64,000 nucleotides of DNA, from contig CAWBVG010000021.1 of assembly GCA_963792175.1 (NCBI GenBank), positions 1 to 64,000 on the forward strand, in the 5' to 3' direction. Under the pieces are notes generated by a model. The model ran no database searches and was not told where the DNA came from. It saw nothing but the letters and a program-made list of their open reading frames with translations. The position numbers and the translations under genes are program-made. The stretch is from CAWBVG01 sp963792175. GTDB taxonomy: Bacteria; Acidobacteriota; Vicinamibacteria; Vicinamibacterales; CAVVIG01. Of this stretch, positions 41,820 to 51,494 are shown piece by piece. How positions within the stretch are numbered: position 1 is the stretch's first letter; each line of letters begins with the position of its first letter.

Positions 41820-42863
41820 ATGGTCGAGAAGGTCACCCGCCGTCAGGCGCTCGCTCTCGCTGTCGGTCAATCGGCGGCGAGTCGCCCGCCGCGCCTCGCG
41901 CCTCGCGAGCAACTCGTCAACGTGCTCGAGTACGAAGCGCCGGCCCGCCTCAAGCTCGGTGCGGACACGGCGGCAGAACTCGCCGACGGCGATCGCTCGG
42001 AGTTCGATCGGATCACACTGCGACCGCGGATGCTGGTGCCGACGCTCGATCTGGACCTGAGCGTGACCCTGCTCGGCGACCGCTTGGTGGCGCCGATCCT
42101 CGTCGCGCCGATCGCGAACCAGAACCGGTTTCATCCCGACGGTGAGCGTGCAACCGTGAAAGGCGCGTCCGCTGCCAGAGCCGCGGTGATCGTCAGCAGC
42201 AGCAGCTCGGTTTCGATCGGGACGCTGGTTGCGGAATCGGCCACACCGATCTGGTGTCAGGTGCACGCCGCCGATCCGGCCGCGCCACGTCAGATCGCGA
42301 CCGCGGTCGAGGCCGGCTGCAAGGCGATCTGCCTATCCGTCGGGGTCACGCCGTTTGCGAACGGAACGCGTCCCAGGCCCGCACGGATCGACTGGAAGAT
42401 CATCGACGCGCTGACCAGGGACAACCGTCTCCCGATTGTGGTGAAAGGCATCTCGACACCGGACGCCGCCGCGGCCGCGCTTCATCACAACGTGCACGCG
42501 CTGATCGTGTCCAACTACGGCGGCGCCGCCGGTCCGGTCAAGGAGCCCCTGCTGATCACGCTGCCGGCCATCGTGAACGCCGTGGCCGGCAAGGTCCCCG
42601 TAATTGTCGATGGAAGTTTTCGCCGCGGCACCGACATTCTGAAAGCGCTGGCCTTCGGCGCCACGGCCGTTGCCGTCGGCCGTCCGGTGATGTGGGGATT
42701 GGCGGCGTACGGAGCGGACGGCGTCCAGGGCGTCATCGAGATGCTGCAGACCGAGCTCGCCCGTTATATGGCGATGTGCGGCAGGTCGACCATCAGCAAG
42801 CTCGATCGCACCGTCCTGCAGGTGCACGGCGTGCCGTCGACGCGATCGACGTCCAACGATTAG
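41820..42863 (+). CDS. Alpha-hydroxy-acid oxidase paralogue lacking catalytic residues
   Basis: An intact 347-residue protein with the FMN-dependent alpha-hydroxy-acid dehydrogenase fold: DRITLRPRMLVPTLDLDLSV, APILVAPIANQNRFHPDGER and RLPIVVKGISTPDAAAAALH, then GSFRRGTDILKALAFGATAV. The lysine of IVVKGI is kept. The active-site segment that normally reads SNHGGR is SNYGGA here, so the catalytic histidine and the substrate arginine are both missing. The protein is probably FMN-binding but not a normal oxidase. A TRRQALALAVG stretch at the N-terminus resembles a weak Tat signal. It lies 2 nt upstream of a full paralogue. Confidence 0.8.
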   Translation: MVEKVTRRQALALAVGQSAASRPPRLAPREQLVNVLEYEAPARLKLGADTAAELADGDRSEFDRITLRPRMLVPTLDLDLSVTLLGDRLVAPILVAPIANQNRFHPDGERATVKGASAARAAVIVSSSSSVSIGTLVAESATPIWCQVHAADPAAPRQIATAVEAGCKAICLSVGVTPFANGTRPRPARIDWKIIDALTRDNRLPIVVKGISTPDAAAAALHHNVHALIVSNYGGAAGPVKEPLLITLPAIVNAVAGKVPVIVDGSFRRGTDILKALAFGATAVAVGRPVMWGLAAYGADGVQGVIEMLQTELARYMAMCGRSTISKLDRTVLQVHGVPSTRSTSND

Positions 42864-42865
42864 CC

Positions 42866-44104
42866 ATGGGACCTATAGAGAGGCGCTGGCTCCACAGTCG
42901 ATCGCGGCGCAAAGCGCTGGCGGCGCTCGCCGGCCTCGCCGCTGGCTCGCCGCTCGTCAGGTCCGGCGCGGCCGCCCAACTCGATCCGCGGCCGCTGAAG
43001 GAGCACCGCCGGCTGCCCGGACTCGACGAGATGGCGACCGCGTTCGATTTCGAGCCGGTGATGTTCGCGAATATTCCGCTGTCGGTCTACGACTACACCG
43101 CACACGGCGATGGTTCGGAATTCACGCTTCGCCGCAATCGCCAGGCGTTCGACTGGGTCGATCTCGTGCCAGGCGCGGCCGTCGATCCGGGGCAGGTCGA
43201 CCTCTCGTGCGAGATCCTCGGCATCAAGATGCAGTTCCCCATCATGGTGGCGCCAACCGCGACGATGGTTCCGCTGCACCCCGATGGCGAGATCGGCATG
43301 TACCGCGCGGCCACCGAGGCGTCGAACACGCCGATGATCGTCAGCCACAACACCAGCACCGCCGTCGACCGCATTGCGGCCGGCGCGAAAGGTCCGTTGT
43401 GGTGGCAGTTCTATCCGTCACAGAGCCTCGAGGCGACGAAGGAGATTCTCGACTCGGCGCTACGGCCGGTTGCCGTGCCGTCGTCGTCACCGTCGATCAG
43501 CAGGCCTCGTACTACGAGCGATCCGCGCAGGATCGCAACCTCGGCGGACGCGGCGCGGGCCGGGGGCGCGGCGGTGCGCTCGCCGCGCGCCGCCACGTCG
43601 ACAGCCGCCGCAGCCGGTCCCGCGCGGTACCGCCTGCAGCCGGGACGGCTCTGGTACACGTGGCAGTACCTCGACGAGGTTCGCCGCATGCTGAAAGTGC
43701 CGCTGCTCGTCAAAGGCATTCTCACCGCGGAGGACGCGGTGATGTGCGTGGAGCACGGAGTCGACGGCATCATCGTCTCGAATCACGGCGGACGCTCGAT
43801 GGACTACGGCCCGTCGACGCTCGAAGTCCTGCCGGAAATCGTTGCGGCCGTGAACCGGCGCGTCCCGATTCTCACTGATAGCGGCTACCGGCGCGGCACC
43901 GACATTTTGAAGGCGCTCGCCCTCGGCGCCGACGCCGTGCTGCTGGGACGCACGACCCGCTGGGCGCTTGGCGCGTTCGGCGCGCCGGGCGCGCAACGGC
44001 TGCTCGAGATGATGCAGCAGGAGCTCGTCGCCGCGGCTGCCGCCGCCGGCCGCAAGACACACGCGTCCATCGACAAGACCGCCATCAGAACGCACTTCGT
44101 CTGA
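42866..44104 (+). CDS. FMN-dependent alpha-hydroxy-acid oxidase
   Basis: About 412 residues. The start at ATG 42866 follows the previous stop by 2 nt. An N-terminal SRRKALAALAGLAAGSPLV looks like a Tat signal with a twin arginine. The fold shows FAMNIPLSVYDY-type residues (FANIPLSVYDYTAHGDG), GIKMQFPIMVAPTATMVPLH, DGIIVSNHGGRSMDYGPSTL, with catalytic His and Arg present, and SGYRRGTDILKALALGADAV. Substrate could be lactate, glycolate or another 2-hydroxy acid. The frame is open throughout but two compensating breaks near 43460-43620 scramble the segment that should read CRAVVVTVDQQ and YYERSAQDRNLGG. Confidence 0.85.
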   Translation: MGPIERRWLHSRSRRKALAALAGLAAGSPLVRSGAAAQLDPRPLKEHRRLPGLDEMATAFDFEPVMFANIPLSVYDYTAHGDGSEFTLRRNRQAFDWVDLVPGAAVDPGQVDLSCEILGIKMQFPIMVAPTATMVPLHPDGEIGMYRAATEASNTPMIVSHNTSTAVDRIAAGAKGPLWWQFYPSQSLEATKEILDSALRPVAVPSSSPSISRPRTTSDPRRIATSADAARAGGAAVRSPRAATSTAAAAGPARYRLQPGRLWYTWQYLDEVRRMLKVPLLVKGILTAEDAVMCVEHGVDGIIVSNHGGRSMDYGPSTLEVLPEIVAAVNRRVPILTDSGYRRGTDILKALALGADAVLLGRTTRWALGAFGAPGAQRLLEMMQQELVAAAAAAGRKTHASIDKTAIRTHFV

Positions 44105-44107
44105 TAC

Positions 44108-45761
44108 TCACGACGCCCGGAATCGCGACGCGAGCCTGCCGATCGTCGATGAAGCCTCGGGAATGCCGAGCGCGAAGGTCACCGCGAAGAAGATGCAGCC
44201 GTACGGACCGAGCACGGCGATGGCCGCGACGATGGGGTGGGACACGGGCAGCGCGAGCTTGATGCCCCACGCGACGACGGCAGCGGCGGCCGCCGCTGCC
44301 CAGAGCCGTGCGACGTAAGCCGCCGGCAATCCTGTTCGACCGATGCGCGCGTTGAGCGTCGAACGCAGGAGCAGCATCTCGACCCATCCGGCGATGCCCG
44401 CCGACGCGGTCAGTCCGGCGGCGCCATACAGCATCGGAATGCCCAGGAGCCGCGGGAGCGGAAACGCGAACAGATACCCGAGGACCGTCGTCAGCGCGAC
44501 GCGGACGATCGCGTACCGCAAAGGAGTCCGGGTATCGCGGAGCGCGTAGTATGTCGAGGAGTACAGCCGGCCCAGCGTCGAGGCCAGCAGCCCTACCGCC
44601 GATCCCGCGAGAATCGCCCACACCCGGATGGCATCGTCGTGCGTGAAGCGGCCCGTCTGCAGCAGCGCGGCGGCCACCACATCCCCGAGAGCGAGAAACG
44701 CCACCGCGGACGGCACGACGAAGAACGCGATCTGGCGAAGGCCGCCGTCGAGCCGCGCCCGCAAGGCGGCCGTGCCGCCAGCGTCCGATGACGCGACGCC
44801 GGACATCGTCGGCAGCTCCGCCGCTGCGACCGACATCCCGAACAGGCTGACCGGCAGCGTATACAAGAGAGAGGCGTTCTGCAGGCCGGTGACGGCGCCG
44901 GTCGGCAGGAAGCTCGCCAGAATCTGATCGATATACGCGCTCACCTGGACGACGCCGCGGCTGATGAACACCGGAACGAAGTTCGCGATGACGGCGCGCA
45001 CGTGCGGCGAGGCGGTGTCGAGCGATAGACGCAGACCGTTCGCGACGCGGAGAACGGCTGGCAGCTGGACGGCACATTGCAGCGCGCTGCCGACCACGGA
45101 GCCCCACGCCAGCTTCATGGCCAGATCCGGCAGCGGCGCGCCCCCGCCGAACACGACGAGCGTCACGATCATCGCCACATTCCACGTCACCGGCGCGAGG
45201 TACGACAGCAGGAACCGGTTGTGGCTGTTGAGCACGCCGAGACACCAGGCCGACAGGACCAGCAGCCCGGCGCCCGGAAACAGCACGCGGACAATCGCCA
45301 TCGTGAGATCGCGTTTCTCGCCGGTGAAGCCCGGCGCGATCACGGCGCTCAGCGCGGGCGTGGCGACGACGCCGGCCAGGACGACCACCGAGACGACCAG
45401 TCGCGAGCAGGGCGCCGACGGCACCCGCCACGCGGTCGGCTTCGCGCGGCTCGCTTCGCGCGAGCAGCGACGCGTACACCGGAATGAACGACGCGGACAG
45501 CGCACCTTCGCCGAACAGGTTCTGGAGGAAGTTGGGGATGCGGAAACCGGCGGTGAAGGCGTCGGCAGCGTCGCTCTGCAGGCCGAAATAGTGCGCGAAG
45601 ACCCGTTGCCGGACGAGGCCGGCAACCCGGCTGACGAAAATGCCGGCGGCGACGAAGAGCGCCCCGCCACCGCTCGCCCGAAGCGCCGGCGCGCTTCGGC
45701 GAGGCCCGCCTTCGCTCGCCGGCGATTCCGGCGAGCTCTGGCGAGGCAGGTTGTCAGTCAA
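44108..45761 (-). CDS. murJ: Lipid II flippase MurJ (MviN)
   Basis: About 551 residues. Start ATG 45761, then the N-terminal ALFVAAGIFVSRVAGLVRQR and FAHYFGLQSDAADAFTAGFR, IPNFLQNLFGEGALSASFIP and PVYASLLARSEPREADRVAG, with many membrane helices after it. GVVQVSAYIDQILASFLPTG, LLYTLPVSLFGMSVAAAELP and TYYALRDTRTPLRYAI are family blocks. MurJ moves lipid II across the inner membrane for peptidoglycan synthesis. A break lies near 45400. The first 32 residues (about SPESPASEGGPRRSAPA) are encoded by GC-rich palindromes and are not conserved. The start overlaps the prfB end by 8 nt. Confidence 0.9.
45672..45736. repeat. GC-rich palindromes within the murJ 5' end
   Basis: Two hairpins lie close together. 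One has CTCGCCCGAAGCGC facing GCGCTTCGGCGAG (45672-45703, one base short). The other has GCTCGCCGG (45714-45722) facing CCGGCGAGC (45728-45736) around 5 nt. They are read as the non-conserved N-terminal tail of MurJ. Confidence 0.6.
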
Positions 45762-46893
45762 GATCTTCGTCTGCCGAGGCCTGGCCGAGCGTGCCGCTCG
45801 ACTTCTTCATCAAGTAGGCCTTGATGAAAAAGTCGATGTCGCCGTCCAGGACGCGGTTCACGTCGCCCACCTGCTCTTTGGTCCGGTGATCCTTCACCAT
45901 CTGATAGGGGTGCAGGACGTAGCTGCGAATCTGGCTGCCGAACCCGATCTCCTTCTTGGCGCCGCCAATCTGTTCGAGCTTCGCCTGGTTCTCCTTGATC
46001 TTGATGTCGTAGAGGCGCGCCTTCAACACCCTCATCGCCGAGTCCTTGTTGCGATGCTGGGAGCGCTCGTTCTGACACGACACCACGAGCCCCGTCGGCA
46101 GATGGGTGATGCGGATCGCCGAGTCGGTGACGTTGACGTGCTGGCCGCCGGCGCCGCTCGATCGGAAGGTGTCGATGCGGATGTCCTTGTCGTCGATCTC
46201 AATCTCGACGTCCTCGGGCAGCTCGGGCCACACGTACACGGAGGCGAACGACGTGTGCCGCCGCGCCGCGGAGTCGAACGGCGAGATCCGCACGAGTCGA
46301 TGCACGCCGGCCTCTGCGGACAACAGGCCGTAGGCGTAATCGCCGGTGACGGTCAGGGTGGCGCTTTTGAGCCCCGCTTCTTCGCCCGGCTGATAGTCGA
46401 TCAGCTCGCGCTTGAATCCGCGCCGCTCCATCCACCGCATGTACATCCGCAGCAGCATTTCGGCCCAGTCCTGCGACTCGGTTCCGCCCGCGCCCGGATG
46501 AATGGTGATGATGGCGTTCTTGGCGTCGTGGGGACCGCCCAGCATCTTCTTGATTTCGCCGGCCTGGACCTCCTGGTCGAGCGCCTCGAGGCCCTGGGCG
46601 AATTCGGCATCGACCGGCTCGCCCGCCTCGGCCCATTCGACGAGCACCGTCAGGTCGTCGCTGCGCTTCTTGAGCGACAGCATCAGGTCGCGATCCTGCT
46701 CGAGCCGGCGGCGGCGCTGCATGGTTTTCTGCGCCTCGACCTGGTCCTTCCAGAAGTCGGGCGCGGCGGCGCGGGATTCGAGACGGGTCAGCTCTTCGTC
46801 CAGGCGGGCGGCTTCAAAGATAGCTCCGCAGATCCGCAGCGCGCTTGCTGAGATCCTCGTAACGGCGCATCAAGTTCGTCGACGGTCGGGCAT
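45754..46893 (-). CDS. prfB: Peptide chain release factor 2
   Basis: About 375 residues including the recoded start. The conserved domain has GGTESQDWAEMLLRMYMRWM, the SPF motif in VRISPFDSAARRHTSFASVY for stop-codon recognition, and the GGQ motif in SSGAGGQHVNVTDSAIRITH for peptide release. MRRYEDLSKRAADLRSYL precedes a TGA, and the next frame continues EAARLDEE, a programmed +1 frameshift. The start ATG 46893 encodes PTVDEL only when two extra bases near 46890 and 46872 are ignored, so ordinary indels coexist with the genuine recoding. The 3' end overlaps murJ. Confidence 0.93.
46814..46830 (-). promoter_or_regulatory. prfB programmed +1 frameshift site
   Basis: On the minus strand TAT CTT TGA, with CTT at 46819-46817 and TGA at 46816-46814, is the RF2 recoding site; slippage on CTT into TTG skips one base and continues in the main frame. 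The GGAG just upstream (near 46824-46828) is the Shine-Dalgarno-like stimulator. Low RF2 makes the ribosome pause at TGA and increases the shift, so the gene controls itself. Confidence 0.9.
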
Positions 46894-46918
46894 GGCGGTC
46901 CTAGTCGTTCATCGTGTC

Positions 46919-48396
46919 TTACACGGCGGCTGGCGACGACCAACAGCACCAGCGTCGCGACGACGGACGCATATGCGAGCACGTCACCGTGGCGGCTGAA
47001 GAAGGTCGACGTCCGGAGGAAGCGGGCGTCGCCGAGCAGGACGGCGCTCTCGAAGATCGGCGTCTGGGCGAGCACACGGCCGTACGGATCGACGATGCCG
47101 CTGATGCCGGTGTTGGCGGATCGCACCAGGTAACGTCCGTTTTCGATCGCCCGCATCGCGGCCTGCTGAAAATGCTGAACCGGCGCCGACGTCTGTCCGA
47201 ACCACGCGTCGTTGGTGATCGTCGTCAGCAGCTCGCTGCCGCCGGCGACGAACTGGCGGACCAGATCGGGATAGACCACTTCGTAACAGATGGCGACGCT
47301 GATGCGATGACCATCGACGGGCAGCAGTTCCGGGTCGAGCCCGGGTGAAAACGTCCCCGCCTGCTCGGTGAGAGGAGCCGCGAAAAACAGCAGACGCTGG
47401 AACGGCACGTACTCGCCGAACGGCACCAGGTGCATCTTGCGATAGACGCCACCGGTCGTCCCGTCGGCGCGGACCAGGAACGCGGAGTTGAAGAACCGGT
47501 CCGGACGGCCGCGCTCGATCTGATCGCTGCCGAAGACGATCGGCACCCGTGCCTGCTGCGCCAGCGTCCGGACCACGGCTGCCGCCGGGAGATCCTCTTC
47601 GAACAGAAACGGCGTCGACGACTCGGGCCACAACACGAGCTGGGCCCCTTCGCGTATGGCCTGCCGCGTCATGTTCACGTAGTCCTGAAAGATCGCCGAC
47701 GCGCGTTTGACGTCCCACTTCTGGGCTTGATCCACGTTGCCCTGGATCATGCCGATGCGGATCGGCTCGCCGGCGCGCGTCCACTCGCTTGCGGCCACTC
47801 GGCGACTCCCCCAGCCGGCGATCGCCAGGACAATCATCAAGGCGCCGGCGACCGGCAGGTACCGGACCCGACCCTGTCGCGGACCTGCAGCCGCAAACGC
47901 CAGCGCCGCGCTCACGGCCGCGACCAGCATCGACAAGCCGTACACACCGAAGAGGCTCGCCAGCTGCGCAATGGGCAGGACCGTCACCTGGCTGTAACCA
48001 AGCAGCACCCACGGAAAGCTGGTGATGTCAGCTTCGCCCGAGCTCCGTCGCCACCCACACGACCGGCGCCGCCAACAGCGCAGCTCGCCCGTACGCCATC
48101 ACGATGCGCCGCATGAACAACGCGAAGAGCGCCGGGAACAATGCGAGGTACGCGATCAGCGCGCCGTTGATCAGAACGGCGACCCACGTCTGCAGGCCTC
48201 CGTATACGGCCATCACACGCGTGATCCAGTAGAGCGTGCCGGTGAAGTAGATGACGCCGGTGATGAGGCCGAGCAGAAAGGCGCGGCGAAGGGCCGCGCC
48301 CTGGAGGGCGACGAGCAGCGGCGTCAGCGCGATCCAGCCGAACGCCGGGTGGCCGAACTTGGGGAAACTGAGAACGAACAGCGCGCCCGACACCAT
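46919..48396 (-). CDS. lnt: Apolipoprotein N-acyltransferase
   Basis: About 492 residues. Start ATG 48396 (MVSGALFVLSFPKFGHPAFG), with several membrane helices, then the nitrilase-like domain: WPESSTPFLFEED with the catalytic glutamate, KMHLVPFGEYVPFQRLLFF with the lysine, and VAICYEVVYPDLVRQFVAGG with the nucleophilic cysteine. TITNDAWFGQTSAPVQHFQQ is a family block. The enzyme adds the third acyl chain to lipoproteins. Frame breaks lie near 48030 and at the C-terminus near 46925. Without the latter, the frame runs into prfB; the natural stop is probably TAA at 46919-46921. Confidence 0.9.
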
Positions 48397-48460
48397 GGCG
48401 AGCGCAACATCCGCGCGGCTCGTCGAGCAAGACGTCGAGTACTAGACCTGCGCCGCCGTG

Positions 48461-48510
48461 GTGCTAGCGTGCTGGTGATAGGTGCTGGGTACGTGGACTG
48501 CATGGTGCTG
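48461..48510. repeat. Heptamer array (GTGCTGG word)
   Basis: A degenerate array of GTGCTAG, GTGCTG, GTGATAG, GTGCTGG and GTACGTG lies in the gap between lnt and the SPOR gene. CTAG and CTGG variants dominate. The inverse arm is weak (CTAGACC near 48442). The gap (48397-48534) contains no other visible signal. Confidence 0.55.
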
Positions 48511-48534
48511 CGCCAGTGTAGCTAGGACGCGCGG

Positions 48535-49221
48535 TCAGCGGGTCACCCAGGGCTTGAACTGCTCTTCCTTCTGAAGTTTGCTGGCGATGTTTTCGGCCTC
48601 GCGCCGCGTCGTGAACTTGCCGATGCGGACGCGGAAGACGGTGGGCGCTCCGGCCGGCGGTGACATCACGTAAGCCGCGTAGCCCTTGGAGCTCAAACGC
48701 TTCGCAATCGCTTCGGCGTCGCCGCGCACGTTGAGGGCCGCGATTTGCACGGCGAAGCCGGCACCGGCCGGTTCGGCGACTTCCGGCGCCGCCGCGGGCG
48801 ATTCGGCTGGCGCGCGCGCCGGCTGTGCCGTTCGCTGCGGTGGCGCTGGCGCAACCTTCGGGGCGGGCGGCTCGGCTTTCTCCGTCGCCGCCTTCAGGTG
48901 TTCCGGGGCCGGCGCAGGCTTCTCGAGGCGGCTGAAGTACGTGAGATCGTCAGCAGGCGGTGCGGCCTTGGTCGGATCCGAACCCGCTGGCGTTGTCACC
49001 GGCGGTGGTGCGGCGGCTGGCGCCGGCGGGGCTGTCTCGACATTCGAAGCGGTCGGCGTCCCATCCGAGATCGTGCCGCGCTCGACCCTGACGCCGCGGC
49101 CCACGAGAACGCCGCACAGGAAAATCACGACCGACACGACCGTCGCGGCCATGAAGAGAAACACCAGTTGTTTCCCGTTCAGTTGGATTTCGTGGAAGGC
49201 GTCGTCTTGACTTTGAGCCAT
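48535..49221 (-). CDS. SPOR-domain membrane protein
   Basis: A 228-residue intact protein. One membrane helix at about residues 18-42 (KQLVFLFMAATVVSVVIFLC) is followed by a long Ala/Pro-rich linker and a C-terminal SPOR domain (GFAVQIAALNVRGDAEAIAK then TVFRVRIGKFTTRREAENIA), typical of peptidoglycan-binding division proteins such as FtsN-like and DedD-like proteins. It is predicted to bind denuded glycan at the septum. The next gene, encoding a secreted TPR protein, ends 20 nt upstream on the same strand. Confidence 0.85.
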   Translation of the reverse strand: MAQSQDDAFHEIQLNGKQLVFLFMAATVVSVVIFLCGVLVGRGVRVERGTISDGTPTASNVETAPPAPAAAPPPVTTPAGSDPTKAAPPADDLTYFSRLEKPAPAPEHLKAATEKAEPPAPKVAPAPPQRTAQPARAPAESPAAAPEVAEPAGAGFAVQIAALNVRGDAEAIAKRLSSKGYAAYVMSPPAGAPTVFRVRIGKFTTRREAENIASKLQKEEQFKPWVTR

Positions 49222-49242
49222 AACCGCTGTGATTTTAGCACG

Positions 49243-50877
49243 TTAGCGGCCTTCGAGCTTTTCGATCAGCTGCCGGGCCTCCTTCGACGCCGGGTCGAGC
49301 GCCAGTGCGCGCTCGGCTTCGGCACGTGCCGCGACGGAATCCTTCGCCTGTCGGTACGCTTCGCCGAGCAGCGCGTGCGCCTCCGCGGTTTCGGCGCTCC
49401 AGGCCGCGACCTTGAACGCGGCAATCGCTTCGCTCACCCTTCCGTTGCGCAGGTGTATCCGCCCGAGCAGCAGGTGTCCCTCGGCCAGATACGGCGAGAT
49501 GTACAGCGCGTGGTTCAGTTCGACGACGGCCTCGCGATCGTTCTCGCGCTGATACAGCCGGCGGCCGCGATCGAGGTAGAACGTGGCGAGCTGTTCCTGA
49601 TCGCGCTGCTCGTTCGCCGCCAGCCTCGTCTCGATCCGCGCATGCGGCAGCTCGACCTCGTTTTTGACGCGTTCGAGACCCTTTGGCACGGCGTCGCCGC
49701 CAGGACGCCGGGCCATCGCGTCATACGTCGACGACAGCCGCCGCGCCAGTTCGCGCTCGCGCGTCGATTCCGCGGTCTCTCCCTGCGCGGCGAGCGCGGC
49801 GGCGAGCACGAAGTGCGCGTCGCCGTCGGCCGGATTGCGCCGCACGGCTTCGCGCAGCCAATACACGGCGCCAGGGGGATCGCGGTTTTCCCAGTAGGCG
49901 TAGCCCAGGTTGAACACATAGTCCTGGTCGCCCGGATCGGCCTCGGCCGCTTTTGAGAAGTAGTAGGTCGGAACGCCGGTTTGCGGCGTTGCGCCGCGGC
50001 GAAGCTGGACGACGCCCAGGTTGTTCAGCACCGTCGGCGTCGGCTGCGCCTCCGCGAGCGCGTTGAACGTGGCAAACGCGTCGTCGTACTTCTTCAGCTG
50101 CAGCTGCGACACGCCTGCGAGAAAACGCGCTTGCCTTCCCCAATGAGAGATCGACGTGACGGATGCCGCCGCCGCGAGCGCTTTCTGGTGGTCCCCCTGC
50201 TCGGTGAACACCTCCCACAGCGCCAGGCGCGCCCGATCGAACGATGGCTGCTGCTTCAAGGCCGAGTTCAAGTAATTGATCGCGGTCGCCGGCGTCTCCG
50301 CGAGCAGGCCCTTGATGAAATCCTCGAAGACCGCGACGGGCGGCTGCTGACGGGCGATCTCCTCCGAGCTGACCGACGATGGCGCGATACGCCGCGCGAT
50401 CCGCTCGAAGATCTTGAACAGGTCCGGCAGCGGTCCCCGCTCCGTCACGTCGACCTGCACGCGCCCGGTGTCGAGCGTGATACTCCTCGCCCGGACGACG
50501 AGCACGTCGTTCTCCATCTGCAGCGACCCGACGACGACCCGCGCCGCGCCCACCAGCTGGCCGATGCGGATGACCGTCGCGTCGGTGAGGGCGGCCACCG
50601 GCGGCACCTGCAGCCGCTCGAACGCCTGCAGCCGTTCCTGTCGCGTGATCGCGTCGGTGCCGACGGCATTCAGATCGTCGGTGAGCAGCACCGCCGACGC
50701 TTCGCCCAGCCAGAAGATGCGGCCCTCGCGTTTGAGGTTGTCGAATGGGACGACGAGGGTCCGCGGCGCGGCGGACAGCGGTGACAGCCGGGTCGGGGCC
50801 GGCCGTGCCTGCGCCGCACTCTCGGCCGCCCAGCCGCAACACAGCATCGCGGCGATCGAGCACACGAGCCGATTCAC
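49243..50877 (-). CDS. Secreted TPR-repeat protein
   Basis: A 544-residue protein starting at GTG 50877, with signal peptide NRLVCSIAAMLCCGWAAESA. Residues about 35-150 (TLVVPFDNLKREGRIFWLGE, AVLLTDDLNAVGTDAITRQE, VQVDVTERGPLPDLFKIFER) form an N-terminal domain like the periplasmic GldH/CsgG-style alpha/beta fold used to list adenylate- or curli-related proteins, though no family is certain. The rest is TPR repeats (VLNNLGVVQLRRGA, NLGYAYWENRDPPGAVYWL, AEGHLLLGRIHLRNGRVSEA). The start overlaps the stop of the V4R-like gene by GTGA. It probably works as a periplasmic scaffold. Confidence 0.75.
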   Translation of the reverse strand: MNRLVCSIAAMLCCGWAAESAAQARPAPTRLSPLSAAPRTLVVPFDNLKREGRIFWLGEASAVLLTDDLNAVGTDAITRQERLQAFERLQVPPVAALTDATVIRIGQLVGAARVVVGSLQMENDVLVVRARSITLDTGRVQVDVTERGPLPDLFKIFERIARRIAPSSVSSEEIARQQPPVAVFEDFIKGLLAETPATAINYLNSALKQQPSFDRARLALWEVFTEQGDHQKALAAAASVTSISHWGRQARFLAGVSQLQLKKYDDAFATFNALAEAQPTPTVLNNLGVVQLRRGATPQTGVPTYYFSKAAEADPGDQDYVFNLGYAYWENRDPPGAVYWLREAVRRNPADGDAHFVLAAALAAQGETAESTRERELARRLSSTYDAMARRPGGDAVPKGLERVKNEVELPHARIETRLAANEQRDQEQLATFYLDRGRRLYQRENDREAVVELNHALYISPYLAEGHLLLGRIHLRNGRVSEAIAAFKVAAWSAETAEAHALLGEAYRQAKDSVAARAEAERALALDPASKEARQLIEKLEGR

Positions 50878-51464
50878 GGCACCTCTGGCGGCTGACCGTT
50901 GCGCAGCGCGACATTCAGGACGCAGCTCGTTTTTCCGGTTCCGCGGCAGGCGACCACTTCGATGTGCGCGCCGACGTCGAAGAGCACCATCAGCCGCGTG
51001 AAGGCGGCGGCATAGTAGCCACACAGCGGCGACGGGACCGGTTCGCGCACCGTACAGAAGATCGACGCGCGCACGTCGACGCTGGCCGTGCCGCGGCGCA
51101 GGCGCGAGATGGCGCGGCTTCCCTGATAACTGTCCCGCACCAGCGCCCGCCCCATCCGGAGCAGCACGCGGTGCCGCAACCACGCGGGCGACGCCTTGAC
51201 GAGCGAGCGCCTGAATGGACGCATGGATTGGACGGTCCACTCGGCCGCGTATTCGCCGGCCCGGGTGGTGATCAACCCGTAGGCGTCGCCTTCCTGGCGC
51301 AGGAAGCTGAGGACGGCATAGAGCGGCGCCAGGCCGATCGTCCCTTCACGCAGACCCTCGGCGTTCAGCCAGTTTTCGTAGAAGGACAGACGAGTCGGCA
51401 GGATGTCTGCGATGGCCTGATGCAGACTTGCGACGAGCACGCGACCAACGCCAGCTTCTCGCAT
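50874..51464 (-). CDS. V4R-like small-molecule-binding protein
   Basis: A 196-residue intact protein. The last 80 residues read RASIFCTVREPVPSPLCGYY then AAAFTRLMVLFDVGAHIEVV and ACRGTGKTSCVLNVA, with cysteines spaced as in V4R (vinyl-4-reductase-like) domains, which bind hydrophobic ligands or metals. The N-terminal half is helical. A GTGA overlap joins it with the TPR-protein gene, so they are translated together. The identification by eye is moderate; heme NO-binding-like domains are the main alternative. Confidence 0.5.
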   Translation of the reverse strand: MREAGVGRVLVASLHQAIADILPTRLSFYENWLNAEGLREGTIGLAPLYAVLSFLRQEGDAYGLITTRAGEYAAEWTVQSMRPFRRSLVKASPAWLRHRVLLRMGRALVRDSYQGSRAISRLRRGTASVDVRASIFCTVREPVPSPLCGYYAAAFTRLMVLFDVGAHIEVVACRGTGKTSCVLNVALRNGQPPEVP

Positions 51465-51494
51465 TCAGGATAGGATCGAGGCTAGGGAGCCTAG

